64,000 nucleotides of DNA. Source: an uncultured Brevibacillus sp. GTDB lineage: Bacteria > Bacillota > Bacilli > Brevibacillales > Brevibacillaceae. Below are positions 28,527 through 38,295 of this stretch, in pieces. The number at the start of each line of letters is the position of its first letter. Within the stretch, counting starts at the first letter, position 1. The stretch lies in contig NZ_CANMZW010000007.1 of the NCBI RefSeq assembly GCF_947502445.1, positions 62,001 to 126,000 of the forward strand, given 5' to 3'. Below the pieces are notes generated by a model. That model made no database searches and was not told where the DNA came from. It saw only the letters and a program-made list of their open reading frames with translations. A program made the position numbers and the translations under genes.

Positions 28527-30382
28527 TTGCCTTATACAGGCTAGAGAAAGAACTGGAAAAAAAGATGGCTGCTCTGTTGGAGAGAAGCGGACATAGCGCC
28601 GGTTATTTTTACTCGATTAAATCGATTTTGGATCAGATGATGAATCCGTTTGTGGTCATCACAACCGAACGTTACGCAAAAGAGCTGGAGTCGCTATCGC
28701 TCCCTGTTGTCACTTTGTCCATTGATATGAGTGATGTGAAAAGAGCATGGGAGAAGCTGCGGGGGGCAGAGCGTACAGACAAGCAGCTCGTGGTCGTATG
28801 TGCATCAGCTAAGGAAAGAGACTGGCTACAGCTGGAGCATGCCCTGGGTACCGAAGACGAGCTTGCTTGTCTGTTTTGGTGCCAGGACGAATTCCAAGCC
28901 AATCATGATCACGAACAAAAGATTTATCTGATCCCTGCCTGGGACGCTATGCTCTTGTCCAGTACACAGACAGGAGGAGAGCGATTAATGATTGATCCAT
29001 CCTTTGCGACTTTGCGCAGGGCAGTACAGCAGGCTGCATCTTTGGTCACGTTCACCAAGGATCGATTGCGAGAAAAGCACCTCATGGAGGCTGTCGTCAA
29101 TTCCGCGCACGATGCGGTAATCGCTGTTGATCGTCTGGGACATATTACGCTCGTCAATGAGCATGCCAAAATTCTTTTGGGACTTACCGGAGAAGTTCTG
29201 GGGAAGCCGATCACGGACTATATTCCCCACTCGGACATGCTGCGTGTCTTGAAGACAGGACGTCAGGAGCTGGGAGATGTAGCTACCGTGCTGGACCGTT
29301 CCATCGTCATTAACCGTATTCCGGTCATCGTCAAGGATCAGATCGTGGGTGCGGTTTCCAATTTTAAAGAGATTAGCGACATCCAAAAGATGGAGATGTC
29401 GCTTCGGAAAAAGCTGCATGATAACGGTCTTGAAGCCAGATATCGGCTCGACAGCATTATCGGCACAGCGCCGAAGATTGTGGAAACAAGGGAGCAGGCG
29501 GCCTTGTTTGCAAAGACGAGTGCAACGGTATTAATAACAGGTGAATCAGGAACGGGCAAGGAGCTGTTTGCCCAAGGAATTCATTTGGAAAGCGGTCGAG
29601 CGTTCGGGCCCTTTTTGGCGGTCAATTGCGCTGCTTTGCCGGAAAGTCTTTTGGAAAGTGAACTGTTTGGATATGAGGATGGAGCTTTTACCGGTGCCAA
29701 AAAGGGTGGAAAGCCCGGACTATTTGAATTGGCACACGGTGGAACGCTGTTTTTGGATGAAATCGGAGAGATGCCGCTGCGTATTCAGGTGCTTTTACTC
29801 AGAGTGCTGCAGGAGCGGCGAGTCCGCCGCGTGGGTGGGGAACGAATCATCCCTATTGATGTACGGATTGTAGCTGCAACAAATCGCGACTTGGCTGAGG
29901 AAATTGAAAAAGAGCATTTTCGCGCCGATCTCTATTACCGCATAAATATGTTAAAGCTGGATGTTCCTGCTTTGCGAGAGCGCCTGTCTGATATTCCGCT
30001 GCTCGTGGATAGCATGATTCAGGAAATGAATGAACAGCATGAGCAAAAAGTGGAGAAGGTAGATGAGGAGCTGTATTCTCTGTTTCAGACATATCATTGG
30101 CCTGGGAACGTGAGGGAGCTTCGTAATGTGGTAGAACGAATGGTACTTTTAGCAAAGGGCGGCAGGATCGGAAAAGGGGACGCTGCTTTTTTATTTGCCA
30201 GAAAAAGGACAGCCCCGGCCCACAGCTTGCGGCCTGCAGCAACAGATCATTTTGACCCGGAAGCGAAGAGGATTGAAGCGGTATTGCTACAGGTGAAGCA
30301 TAATAAAACCTTGGCGGCAAAGCTGCTGGGGATGGACCGGACGACTCTCTGGAGAAAAATCAAACAATATCAGATCGAGTGA
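28523..30382 (+). CDS. Sigma-54-dependent activator with PrpR_N-like and PAS domains
   Basis: The 619-residue protein has an N-terminal PrpR_N-like ligand domain (about 30-190), a PAS domain (about 195-300, [24 protein letters not shown]), an AAA+ domain ([25 protein letters not shown]) and a Fis-type HTH ([19 protein letters not shown]). Its ATG overlaps the preceding stop (ATGA), so two sigma-54 activators are co-translated. The -24/-12 promoter at 30504 lies just downstream, so it most likely controls the TRAP/dehydrogenase operon. PrpR_N domains often sense small carboxylates, in line with that operon. Confidence 0.87.
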   Translation: MIALYRLEKELEKKMAALLERSGHSAGYFYSIKSILDQMMNPFVVITTERYAKELESLSLPVVTLSIDMSDVKRAWEKLRGAERTDKQLVVVCASAKERDWLQLEHALGTEDELACLFWCQDEFQANHDHEQKIYLIPAWDAMLLSSTQTGGERLMIDPSFATLRRAVQQAASLVTFTKDRLREKHLMEAVVNSAHDAVIAVDRLGHITLVNEHAKILLGLTGEVLGKPITDYIPHSDMLRVLKTGRQELGDVATVLDRSIVINRIPVIVKDQIVGAVSNFKEISDIQKMEMSLRKKLHDNGLEARYRLDSIIGTAPKIVETREQAALFAKTSATVLITGESGTGKELFAQGIHLESGRAFGPFLAVNCAALPESLLESELFGYEDGAFTGAKKGGKPGLFELAHGGTLFLDEIGEMPLRIQVLLLRVLQERRVRRVGGERIIPIDVRIVAATNRDLAEEIEKEHFRADLYYRINMLKLDVPALRERLSDIPLLVDSMIQEMNEQHEQKVEKVDEELYSLFQTYHWPGNVRELRNVVERMVLLAKGGRIGKGDAAFLFARKRTAPAHSLRPAATDHFDPEAKRIEAVLLQVKHNKTLAAKLLGMDRTTLWRKIKQYQIE

Positions 30383-30383
30383 G

Positions 30384-30416
30384 CGAAGTGTTGCAACGTT
30401 TTGTTGCAGCACTTCG
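30384..30416. promoter_or_regulatory. 14-bp inverted repeat upstream of the TRAP operon promoter
   Basis: CGAAGTGTTGCAAC and GTTGCAGCACTTCG pair over 14 positions (one G-T) around GTTTT. It starts right after the activator stop codon, but the following T-run is weak. At about -146 to -114 from the predicted start it could be the activator's enhancer as well as, or instead of, a terminator. Confidence 0.5.
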
Positions 30417-30429
30417 TTGCTTTGTGCGG

Positions 30430-30451
30430 AACAATGTCGAATGACGTTGTT
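30430..30451. promoter_or_regulatory. Second imperfect inverted repeat upstream of the TRAP operon
   Basis: AACAATGTC, GAAT, GACGTTGTT: nine-base arms with one mismatch, about 80-100 bases before the predicted sigma-54 start. Candidate additional activator site. Confidence 0.35.
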
Positions 30452-30465
30452 TTATTTGCCTGCTA

Positions 30466-30479
30466 TGAAAGCGTTTTAT
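30466..30479 (+). promoter_or_regulatory. Candidate cre (CcpA site)
   Basis: TGAAAGCGTTTTAT matches 12 of 14 positions of TGWAANCGNTNWCA and lies 25 bases before the -24 element. This mirrors the cre/sigma-54 arrangement at 13.8 kb. Confidence 0.45.
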
Positions 30480-30503
30480 CGATTTGCCCTTTTTCCTTTG
30501 ACT

Positions 30504-30519
30504 TGGCATCAAATGTGCA
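30504..30519 (+). promoter_or_regulatory. Sigma-54 promoter of the tartrate-type dehydrogenase/TRAP operon
   Basis: TGGCAT, CAAAT, GTGCA: the invariant GG and GC are in register and two other positions differ from consensus. The predicted start is near 30530, 42 bases before the TTG start codon. Confidence 0.7.
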
Positions 30520-30571
30520 AGAGTTAACTGATGAATGGTCAAACAATTTAGATTATTTAGGGGGGAGTCGA

Positions 30572-31648
30572 TTGCTTCATTACTCGATCGCCGTGATTCC
30601 CGGGGATGGAATCGGTCCCGAGGTGATGGACGAGGGACTGAAAGTATTAAAAGCACTCGAAGAAAGCCATGGAGGAATTCGTTTCGCCAATGATGTGATG
30701 GACTGGAACTGTAACTATTACCTCACACACGGCAGAATGATGCCGGAAAATGGATTGGATACATTAAAGGATTACGATTTGATCCTGCTTGGTGCAGTGG
30801 GAGCACCTGAAGTACCCGATCATGTTTCGGTATGGGAATTGATCTTGCCTATTCGCCGAGCATTTCAGCAATATGTGAATCTGCGCCCTGTAAAGCTGCT
30901 CCGGGGATTGGAAAGTCCGCTGCGCTACAAGGAGCATGCTGATCTCGACTTCGTGGTAGTCAGAGAGAATACAGAAGGCGAATATTCGAATATGGGCGGG
31001 CGTATGCACCAAGGAACACCGTACGAAATGGCTGTACAGAACAACGTTTTTACTCGCTATGGAACGGAGCGCATCCTCAAATATGCTTACTCTTTGGCAG
31101 AAAAGCGGCCGAGAAAGAGGCTGACGGCTGCGACAAAATCGAATGGAATTAACCACTCCATGCCGTTCTGGGACGAAATCGTCAAGGAGATTGCCCGCGA
31201 GCATCCTGCGGTAGAAACGAATCTCTACCATATCGACGCCCTCGCCGCCTATTTTATTACGCGTCCAGAGACATTTGATGTGGTCGTCGCTAGTAATTTA
31301 TTTGGGGACATTTTGACAGACCTGGGTGCCGCGATTGTCGGGGGGCTGGGTCTCGCACCATCTGCGAACATCAATCCGGAACGAAAATTTCCGTCCATGT
31401 TTGAGCCGATTCACGGGTCTGCACCAGACATTGCAGGTAAAGGTATAGCCAACCCAATTGCGCAAGTATGGAGCCTGGCGATGATGATGGATCACCTCGA
31501 TTTGCCTGAAGTCAGTGCAGTAATTATGAATGCGATCGAACAGGCTTTAGTAGATGGCAAAATATTGACCCCTGACCTGGGAGGCAAGGCATCGACCAAA
31601 GAACTGGGAGACGAGCTTGTTCGCCACATTTATGCCCAGGCGAAATAA
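30572..31648 (+). CDS. Tartrate/D-malate dehydrogenase-type decarboxylating dehydrogenase
   Basis: A 358-residue member of the isopropylmalate/isocitrate dehydrogenase family. It has [11 protein letters not shown] at the N-terminus, [14 protein letters not shown], the metal-binding [15 protein letters not shown] and the NAD site [14 protein letters not shown]. The substrate loop ([17 protein letters not shown]) resembles tartrate dehydrogenase/D-malate dehydrogenase more than LeuB, and no leucine genes are near. The frame is open from 30401, but AGGGGGGAG four bases before TTG 30572 marks the real start; the -24/-12 promoter lies inside the longer frame. Confidence 0.85.
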   Translation: MLHYSIAVIPGDGIGPEVMDEGLKVLKALEESHGGIRFANDVMDWNCNYYLTHGRMMPENGLDTLKDYDLILLGAVGAPEVPDHVSVWELILPIRRAFQQYVNLRPVKLLRGLESPLRYKEHADLDFVVVRENTEGEYSNMGGRMHQGTPYEMAVQNNVFTRYGTERILKYAYSLAEKRPRKRLTAATKSNGINHSMPFWDEIVKEIAREHPAVETNLYHIDALAAYFITRPETFDVVVASNLFGDILTDLGAAIVGGLGLAPSANINPERKFPSMFEPIHGSAPDIAGKGIANPIAQVWSLAMMMDHLDLPEVSAVIMNAIEQALVDGKILTPDLGGKASTKELGDELVRHIYAQAK

Positions 31649-31668
31649 AAATGAGGAGGAAGAGGAGA

Positions 31669-33093
31669 ATGGAAGCGAAATCGTATGATTTGTACATCGG
31701 TGGAGAATGGGTAAAAACGGAGAGCTCCATTCCTGTTTTCCACAAGTACAGTGGAGAATGTATCGCATACATTGCCCGCGCGGAGCAGCATCATGTGACA
31801 GAAGCAGTAGATGCAGCGCAGAAAACCTTTAAGCAGGACACATTGACGCCGTTTCAGCGCTATAAAATCTTGATGAAAGCATCACAGTTAATGGAGGAAC
31901 GCAGAGACGAGATGGAGCGATCCCTCATTCGTGAGGTAGGGAAAACGCGCAAGGATGCGATGAATGAGCTGGATCGGACAATCAATACACTGCTTTTGTC
32001 GGCAGAGGAAGCGAAAAAGATACACGGGGAAATGGTCCCGCTGCAATCAACAGAAGGATCAGAAAATCGTCTGGGCTTCACCATTCGCGTACCAAAAGGA
32101 GTAATTGGAGCGATCACGCCGTTTAACTATCCACTTTTGCTCAGCACGCACAAAATTGCTCCAGCTATTGCGGCGGGCAATACATTGGTAGTCAAACCGG
32201 CGACCGTAACTCCGATTGCGACCTTTCTCCTGCTTGAGGTGTTGGAAGCAGCAGGGTTGCCAAAGGGCTATATCAATATCGTTACGGGAGCGGGCAGCCA
32301 GGTAGGCGAATGGCTTTTGGATGAAGAGCGAATCGCCATGTATACCTTTACCGGTTCAGGTGAGGTCGGACGCCATATCAAAGAACGCAGTGGCATGCGC
32401 CCTGTAGCACTTGAGCTGGGGAACAATTCTCCCAATATCGTTCATCTGGACGCAGATTTGGAGCTGGCAGCCCGTCAGACGGCAGCACGCAGCTTTCACA
32501 ATGCAGGGCAGGCTTGCATTGCGGTACAGCGTATTTACGTCCATGAGGCAGTTATGCAGGAGTTTTCTGACTTGTACATTTCACATGTCAATCAACTGAA
32601 GGTCGGCAATCCGGAAGACCCGGATACAGATGTTGGGCCGATGATCAGTGAAAAAGAAGCGATCCGCACCGAGGAATGGGTACTGGAGGCGATCAGCCAG
32701 GGAGCTAAATCGCTCCTGCCTGTAAAACGTGAGGGAGCTTTGTTCTATCCTGCTGTGCTGGTCAATACAACGCCGGAAATGAAAGTCGTCTGCCGGGAGG
32801 TATTTGCTCCGGTGGTAACCATCATCCCCTACAGCGACCTGGACGAAGCGTTTGTCCAAGCAAATGATTCTGAGTACGGTTTGCAGGCGGGCATTTTTAC
32901 GCGAGATTTAAATATCGCCATGAAGGCAGCACGCACTCTCGAATACGGCGGCGTTGTGATCAATGATGTATCCACGTATCGCAACGATGTCATGCCATAT
33001 GGTGGAGTCAAAAACAGTGGACTTGGCAAAGAAGGCCCGCGCTATGCAGTCGAAGAGATGACAGAAGAGAGGATGGTGGTCATTAATCTATGA
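31669..33093 (+). CDS. NAD(P)-dependent aldehyde dehydrogenase
   Basis: A 474-residue aldehyde dehydrogenase with the folding and cofactor motif ITPFNYPLLL, the catalytic Glu in VALELGNNSPN and the catalytic Cys in FHNAGQACIAVQR. ATG 31669 follows an AGGAGGAAGAGGAGA site; the upstream ATG 31651 overlaps it. It lies in the sigma-54 operon between the dehydrogenase and an SDR. It resembles glyceraldehyde/lactaldehyde/succinate-semialdehyde-type enzymes and should oxidise an aldehyde intermediate of the imported acid. The last codons overlap the next gene by 4 bases. Confidence 0.88.
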   Translation: MEAKSYDLYIGGEWVKTESSIPVFHKYSGECIAYIARAEQHHVTEAVDAAQKTFKQDTLTPFQRYKILMKASQLMEERRDEMERSLIREVGKTRKDAMNELDRTINTLLLSAEEAKKIHGEMVPLQSTEGSENRLGFTIRVPKGVIGAITPFNYPLLLSTHKIAPAIAAGNTLVVKPATVTPIATFLLLEVLEAAGLPKGYINIVTGAGSQVGEWLLDEERIAMYTFTGSGEVGRHIKERSGMRPVALELGNNSPNIVHLDADLELAARQTAARSFHNAGQACIAVQRIYVHEAVMQEFSDLYISHVNQLKVGNPEDPDTDVGPMISEKEAIRTEEWVLEAISQGAKSLLPVKREGALFYPAVLVNTTPEMKVVCREVFAPVVTIIPYSDLDEAFVQANDSEYGLQAGIFTRDLNIAMKAARTLEYGGVVINDVSTYRNDVMPYGGVKNSGLGKEGPRYAVEEMTEERMVVINL

Positions 33094-33860
33094 ACGGACA
33101 ACTATTGCAGGGGAAAACAGCGATTGTAACCGGTGCAGCGTCAGGCATGGGGAAAGCCATCGCCAAGCTGTTCGCTGACCAAGGGGCACAGGTGGTTTTG
33201 GCTGACCTGAATAAAGCAGCGGCCCAGCAAGTAGCGCAGGAACTTCCGGAAGGCAACGGGCATGCTGTCCAAACCGACGTAGCCGATGATCAAAGTGTTG
33301 CAGCTATGATTCAGGAGACTATCACTGTATTTGGTTCAATTGACGTGCTGGTGAATTGCGCGGGTGTTCCTCAAGCTTTTACGCCGATTGAGGAGCTGTC
33401 TCTGGAACAGTGGGATAAGATCATGTCTGTGAACACCAAATCGATCTATTTGACAACGCGACATGTGGTTCCACATATGAAGGCAGCGAGCAAAGGAAGC
33501 ATCATCAATATCGCTTCAATTGCGGGAATTCGCGCCAGACCTGGTCTGAACGCCTATTGCGCATCAAAGGGCGCAGCGATCATGCTGAGCAAGGCACTCG
33601 CTATCGAGCTGGCTCCCAATCAAATTCGGGTGAATGTCATTAACCCAGGGCCTGCCGAAACACCGATGCTGGGCAAATTTATAAGCGGAGATGAAGATCA
33701 GGTCGAAGCTGGCAAGAAGGACATTTTCATCAGCAGCGTTCCATTGGGTACGCTCATTCAGCCGGAGGATATTGCTCAAGCTGCGCTGTACTTGGCTTCC
33801 GACCTGTCCAAAATCGTCACTGGAGAAGTGATGAACGTGGATGGTGGAAGAGGGATCTAG
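33090..33860 (+). CDS. Short-chain dehydrogenase/reductase
   Basis: A complete classical SDR of 256 residues: cofactor motif VTGAASGMGKAIA, DVADD for adenine binding, NCAG, catalytic Ser in IINIASIAG and the YCASK pair. It overlaps the aldehyde dehydrogenase stop codon (ATGA), so it is part of the catabolic operon and probably interconverts an alcohol and a ketone or aldehyde in the same pathway. Substrate is not evident. Confidence 0.9.
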   Translation: MNGQLLQGKTAIVTGAASGMGKAIAKLFADQGAQVVLADLNKAAAQQVAQELPEGNGHAVQTDVADDQSVAAMIQETITVFGSIDVLVNCAGVPQAFTPIEELSLEQWDKIMSVNTKSIYLTTRHVVPHMKAASKGSIINIASIAGIRARPGLNAYCASKGAAIMLSKALAIELAPNQIRVNVINPGPAETPMLGKFISGDEDQVEAGKKDIFISSVPLGTLIQPEDIAQAALYLASDLSKIVTGEVMNVDGGRGI

Positions 33861-33942
33861 TCAAATGCGTCAAATTTTCATATTATTAAATGAATTTAGA
33901 AATGACCTAAAATAAAGAAATGAATTCAGGGGGACCATCGAG

Positions 33943-35010
33943 ATGTTGCGAAAAAAATGGAGTTTGTTACTTTCCGGTATCATGTCGGCTTCTTTGCTGC
34001 TTACAGCATGTGGAGGGGGCGGCGGCCAGACCGCCCAGCCTTCCGGTCAGGCAGGTGGACAACCTGCTGCTAGCTCAGAAGCTCCAAAGAATGACGGGCA
34101 ATCTTATGTGCTGAAAGCAGGACATTCCTTGACAGAGGATCATCCGTATCATCTGGCTTTGAAGAAGATGGCGGAGGATGTGGACAAGCGTTCCAATGGC
34201 AAAGTCAAAATCGAGGTATATCCACTCAGCCAGCTTGGAGCTGAGCGTGAGCTGACAGAAGCACTTACGTTTGGGACGGCAGATATGTCGATTACTTCGA
34301 CAGCTCCAGTGACCAACTTCTATCAAAAGCTTGGCGTGCTGGACTTGCCGTTCTTGTTTGAAAGCCGTGAGCAAGCATACAAGGTTCTGGACGGAAAAGT
34401 AGGTCAGGACATGCTTAAAGATATGGAAAGTGTGAACCTGATTGGTCTGGCTTGGGCTGAAAACGGTTTCCGTCACATCACAAACGGTACCAAGGATATT
34501 AAAAAGCCGGAAGATGTGGCAGGAATGAAAATCCGCACGCAGGAAAACCCGATACACCTCGCTGCCTTTGAAGCATTGGGAGCAAAACCGACTCCAATGG
34601 CTTGGACAGAAGCACTGACCGCTCTGCAGCAAGGTGTTGTAGATGCTCAGGAAAACCCTGCAATCGTAGCACAAACCTACAAGCTGTACGAATCGAAGCA
34701 AACGTACATGGCTTTGACTGGTCACGTATACTCCGCTGCCATGATCTTGTTCAGCAAGCCAGTATGGGACAAGCTGCCTGCTGATGTACAGCAGCTCATC
34801 GCCGAAGAAGCAAAGAAAGCAGGTCAATACGAACGTGAGCTGATGATCAAAATGGAAGAAGAAGCGATTACCAACATCAAGGCTAAAGGCGTAGTCATTA
34901 CTGAGGATGTAGACAAGCAAGCTTTCCGCGATGCGATGAAGCCTGTATATGACAAGTTTTCTGGTCAATTCGGCAAAGAGCTGGTTGATGAAATCATGAA
35001 TACGAAATAA
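33943..35010 (+). CDS. dctP: TRAP transporter solute-binding lipoprotein (DctP family)
   Basis: A 355-residue binding protein with a lipoprotein signal (basic start, hydrophobic core, lipobox LLTAC, Cys24) and a Gly/Ser/Gln-rich linker typical of Gram-positive surface lipoproteins. The DctP fold covers about 50-340. The substrate arginine is probably in VAGMKIRTQENPIH, the usual position for carboxylate binding. It provides the specificity for the DctQ/DctM permease downstream, so the imported compound is probably an organic acid. Confidence 0.92.
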   Translation: MLRKKWSLLLSGIMSASLLLTACGGGGGQTAQPSGQAGGQPAASSEAPKNDGQSYVLKAGHSLTEDHPYHLALKKMAEDVDKRSNGKVKIEVYPLSQLGAERELTEALTFGTADMSITSTAPVTNFYQKLGVLDLPFLFESREQAYKVLDGKVGQDMLKDMESVNLIGLAWAENGFRHITNGTKDIKKPEDVAGMKIRTQENPIHLAAFEALGAKPTPMAWTEALTALQQGVVDAQENPAIVAQTYKLYESKQTYMALTGHVYSAAMILFSKPVWDKLPADVQQLIAEEAKKAGQYERELMIKMEEEAITNIKAKGVVITEDVDKQAFRDAMKPVYDKFSGQFGKELVDEIMNTK

Positions 35011-35018
35011 AAGGAGAA

Positions 35019-35045
35019 GGGAGAAGAGCTGAGTGCTTTTCTCCC
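35019..35045 (+). other. Intercistronic hairpin between dctP and dctQ
   Basis: GGGAGAAGAGC pairs with GCTTTTCTCCC (one G-T pair) over a 5-base loop, then CCCTTTTCC. It falls between the binding protein and the permease subunits, where such hairpins commonly raise the mRNA level of the binding protein. Confidence 0.6.
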
Positions 35046-35073
35046 CCCTTTTCCCTGTGAAAGGAGAAGTCGT

Positions 35074-35541
35074 GTGGGCAACATTATTTCCAAGATAAAC
35101 AGCATCACTCGCCTTATCGTTATTGCTTTGTTAGCCGTAATGATCGTTGCCGTTTTCCTACAAGTTCTGTTCCGTTTTTTCTTGGACATGCCGCTTGCCT
35201 GGACGGAAGAGCTCGCTCGGTATTTGCTGATCTGGATCACTTTTTTAGGCTCGGCATATGCGATGGCGATCAAAGCGCATATTGGAACGGAATATATACA
35301 AAAGCATTTGTCTCCGTTCATGAACAAAGTAGTTATTTCTGTAGCGGCGGTGCTCAGCATTTTCTTTTTTGTTGTAATGGTTCATCAGGGTTATAGTTTG
35401 GCTACTAGAAGCATGACACAGCTATCGCCCACTCTGCTCGTTCCCATGGGGTATGTCTACATGGTGATCCCGATCAGCGGTGTTCTGCTCATCATGAACG
35501 CTCTCCATGTAACGTGGAAAGACATCACAGGGAAGGAGTGA
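35074..35541 (+). CDS. dctQ: TRAP transporter small membrane subunit (DctQ family)
   Basis: A 155-residue, four-helix membrane protein with the family signature FLDMPLAWTEELARYLLIWITFLGSA split over the second helix. It starts with GTG after AAAGGAGAAG and ends 7 bases before dctM. It links the binding protein and the large permease subunit of a sodium- or proton-driven TRAP system. Confidence 0.9.
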   Translation: MGNIISKINSITRLIVIALLAVMIVAVFLQVLFRFFLDMPLAWTEELARYLLIWITFLGSAYAMAIKAHIGTEYIQKHLSPFMNKVVISVAAVLSIFFFVVMVHQGYSLATRSMTQLSPTLLVPMGYVYMVIPISGVLLIMNALHVTWKDITGKE

Positions 35542-35548
35542 ATCGATC

Positions 35549-36823
35549 GTGGGTACGATTTTATTTTTGACGCTTGTGGTCCTCCTGATCATCAATGTGC
35601 CGATCGCCGTAGCACTGGGTCTTTCCGTAGTCGTCGCTTTTATGGTGGAAGGAAATATCCCGTTGTTGGTCGTTATCCAAAAAATGTTCAACGGGACCGA
35701 TTCGTTCCCGCTAATGGCGATCCCTTTTTTCCTGCTCGCGGGTAAGCTGATGGAAACGGGAGGCATATCGGCCAGACTGATTCGCTTCGCCAATACGATT
35801 GTCGGAAATTTGCCAGGCGGCTTGGCGATTGTAGCCGTTATCGGTTGTACATTTTTTGCTGCTATTTCCGGTTCGTCAGCAGCAACAACTGCGGCTGTGG
35901 GTGGCATCTTGATTCCGCACATGGTAAAAAAGGGATATGATGTGCGATTTTCTTCTGCATTGCATGCGGCAGGTGGAACAATCGGTGTCATGATTCCCCC
36001 GAGTGTGCCGATGGTGTTGTATGGAGTGGCAGCGAGTACCTCCATTAATGATTTGTTTATTGCTGGTATCGGGCCGGGTATTCTCGTCGCGATCTCACTT
36101 GTTGCCTATTCTTTTTGGATTAGTAAGAAAAAGGGTTGGGGTGGTGGAGAAAAGCATTCCCCAGCTGAGATTTGGAAGGCTTTTAAAGACGCAATTTTGG
36201 CAATTCTCATGCCGGTTATTATTCTTGGTGGAATATACGGAGGAATTTTTACCGCTACGGAAGCGGCAGTCGTAGCAGTGGTCTATGCATTGATCATTGG
36301 CTTATTTGTTTACCGTGAAATCAAATGGAAGGATCTAGGGGAAATCTTTACGGGTGCAGGTACTATGACAGCTGTTATCATGCTGATCATCGCTACTGCC
36401 AACGCATTCGGATTTCTTATGACTAGGGAAAATATTCCTCAGGAAATTGCCCAATTTATGCTGGGGATTACCGATAGCACGATTATTACTCTTCTGATCA
36501 TCAATGTGTTGCTGCTAATTTTGGGGACATTCATGGAAACCGCAGTAACCATTATCCTCATGACACCAATCTTGCTTCCGATCATTACAACCTTGGGCAT
36601 TGATCCTGTATTGTTCGGGGTGATCATGGTCGTTAACTCTGCTATCGGTATGCTGACGCCTCCTGTTGGAATTAATCTTTTGGTGGCAGGAAAAATTGCC
36701 AAGCTGTCCAATACGGAAATTGAAAAGGCAGTTATACCGTTCCTCATTATTATGGTCATTGATTTGCTGCTCATCACCTACATTCCGGAAATCAGCTTGT
36801 TCCTGGTGAACCTGAGCAAATAA
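35549..36823 (+). CDS. dctM: TRAP transporter large permease subunit (DctM family)
   Basis: A 424-residue permease with about 12 hydrophobic segments and the DctM motifs ISGSSAATTAAVGG, PPSVPMVLYG, TATEAAVVAVVYA and LTPPVGINLLV. It completes the dctP-dctQ-dctM set. The three-gene TRAP layout, rather than a fused QM protein, is standard. Confidence 0.95.
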   Translation: MGTILFLTLVVLLIINVPIAVALGLSVVVAFMVEGNIPLLVVIQKMFNGTDSFPLMAIPFFLLAGKLMETGGISARLIRFANTIVGNLPGGLAIVAVIGCTFFAAISGSSAATTAAVGGILIPHMVKKGYDVRFSSALHAAGGTIGVMIPPSVPMVLYGVAASTSINDLFIAGIGPGILVAISLVAYSFWISKKKGWGGGEKHSPAEIWKAFKDAILAILMPVIILGGIYGGIFTATEAAVVAVVYALIIGLFVYREIKWKDLGEIFTGAGTMTAVIMLIIATANAFGFLMTRENIPQEIAQFMLGITDSTIITLLIINVLLLILGTFMETAVTIILMTPILLPIITTLGIDPVLFGVIMVVNSAIGMLTPPVGINLLVAGKIAKLSNTEIEKAVIPFLIIMVIDLLLITYIPEISLFLVNLSK

Positions 36824-36838
36824 CGGAGGGAAGATAAA

Positions 36839-38203
36839 GTGGAATACATACAAGCGTTGGTCGAATTACTTGGGGAAGAACGGGTTACGACAAATCAAAC
36901 CGTTTTGGAGCACCACAGTCATGATGAATCGTACCACACGCCAAGTCTGCCGGATGTTGTCGTCTTTCCGCAAACGGCTGAAGAGGTTAGCCAAATTATG
37001 AAGCTGGCCCATGCCCGCCACATTGCAGTTACCCCGTTTGGTCTCGGTACGAGTCTGGAGGGCCATGCGATTCCTTATGAGGGCGGCATCAGCATGGATT
37101 TTTCCCAGATGAATCAAGTGCTGGAGGTTCGCCCGCAAGATTTTCTCGTTCGGGTCCAGCCAGGAGTCACGCGTACCCAGTTGAACAAAGAGCTGAAGAA
37201 GCACGGACTGTTCTTTTCCGTTGACCCGGGTGCGGATGCGACACTTGGCGGAATGGCAGCGACGAATGCAAGTGGAACTACATCGGTCCGCTACGGCGTC
37301 ATGCGTGATCAGGTACGTGATCTGGAGGTCGTACTCGCTGATGGTCGCATCATTCACACGGGGAGCATGACTGCGAAATCATCTTCTGGCTATCATTTGA
37401 CAGGCTTGTTCGTAGGCTCAGAGGGCACGCTCGGTGTCTTTACAGAATTGACACTGCGTGTGTACGGAATTCCCGAAGCCACAACGGCAGCCCGGGCTTG
37501 CTTTCCGTCCGTTCAGGAGGCAGTTGATACGGTTGTCGACATTTTATCCGCTGGCATACAGGTGGCCAGGATTGAGCTAATCGATGAGCGTTCGATTCGT
37601 CAGGTCAATATTTACAAGGAAACGAGCTACCCGGAAACCCCAACACTGTTTATCGAGTTTCACGGCAGTGAGCAAACCTTGACTCACGATATCGAATTTG
37701 CCCAAACCATCGCAAAAGAGCACGGATGCCAGGAGTTTTTGTTTGAAACAGACTCCAAGGCTCGTACCCAGCTCTGGGATGTGCGGCACAACATGGCCTA
37801 CGCATTCCTGCACAAATCACCTGGTAAAAAGATGATGGTGACCGATGTGTGCCTGCCTTTTTCCGAGCTGGCTGGAGCAGTCGTTGATGCGCGGCAAGCC
37901 ATTGACCTTTCGGGATTGGATGGGGCCATTCTTGGCCATGTCGGCGACGGTAACTACCATGTTATTTTGATGATTGATTTGGATGATTCTGATGAAGTAG
38001 CTCGTGCAGAAAAACTGAATGCACACTTGGTAGAATACGCGCTCAGCCGTGGAGGGACATGTACCGGTGAGCATGGAGTCGGTGTAGGAAAGGCAAAATA
38101 CCAGCGCATCGAGCATGGCGAAGCGCTAGATGTGATGCAATCCTTGAAAAATGTACTGGACCCGACAGGCATACTGAATCCGGGAAAGATTTTTGGAGCG
38201 TAG
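36839..38203 (+). CDS. FAD-linked 2-hydroxyacid oxidase (GlcD / D-lactate dehydrogenase type)
   Basis: The 454-residue flavoprotein has an FAD_binding_4 domain (PFGLGTSLEGHAIP, VDPGADATLGGMAATNASG) and a FAD-oxidase C-terminal domain (HVGDGNYHVILM, GTCTGEHGVGVGKAKY). It starts at GTG 36839, 15 bases after dctM, and is the last gene before a strong terminator. The family oxidises D-lactate, glycolate or D-2-hydroxy acids. Together with the tartrate/D-malate-type enzyme it points to catabolism of a hydroxy acid. Confidence 0.9.
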   Translation: MEYIQALVELLGEERVTTNQTVLEHHSHDESYHTPSLPDVVVFPQTAEEVSQIMKLAHARHIAVTPFGLGTSLEGHAIPYEGGISMDFSQMNQVLEVRPQDFLVRVQPGVTRTQLNKELKKHGLFFSVDPGADATLGGMAATNASGTTSVRYGVMRDQVRDLEVVLADGRIIHTGSMTAKSSSGYHLTGLFVGSEGTLGVFTELTLRVYGIPEATTAARACFPSVQEAVDTVVDILSAGIQVARIELIDERSIRQVNIYKETSYPETPTLFIEFHGSEQTLTHDIEFAQTIAKEHGCQEFLFETDSKARTQLWDVRHNMAYAFLHKSPGKKMMVTDVCLPFSELAGAVVDARQAIDLSGLDGAILGHVGDGNYHVILMIDLDDSDEVARAEKLNAHLVEYALSRGGTCTGEHGVGVGKAKYQRIEHGEALDVMQSLKNVLDPTGILNPGKIFGA

Positions 38204-38209
38204 CTGTGG

Positions 38210-38245
38210 CCTGCATTCTGTTTTTAAACAGGGTGCAGGTTTTTC
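38210..38245 (+). terminator. Terminator of the TRAP catabolic operon
   Basis: A nested stem, CCTGCA/TGCAGG outside and CTGT/ACAG inside, is followed by five T residues and C then TTTT. Confidence 0.85.
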
Positions 38246-38295
38246 TTTTGGAGCCACGATGCAGAGTTTGAGATGAATTTGTCCAGCACATGTCC

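Noticed and set aside
30401..30571. Upstream extension of the tartrate-type dehydrogenase frame
   Set aside because: It covers the sigma-54 promoter and cre-like box; a strong ribosome site marks TTG 30572 as start.
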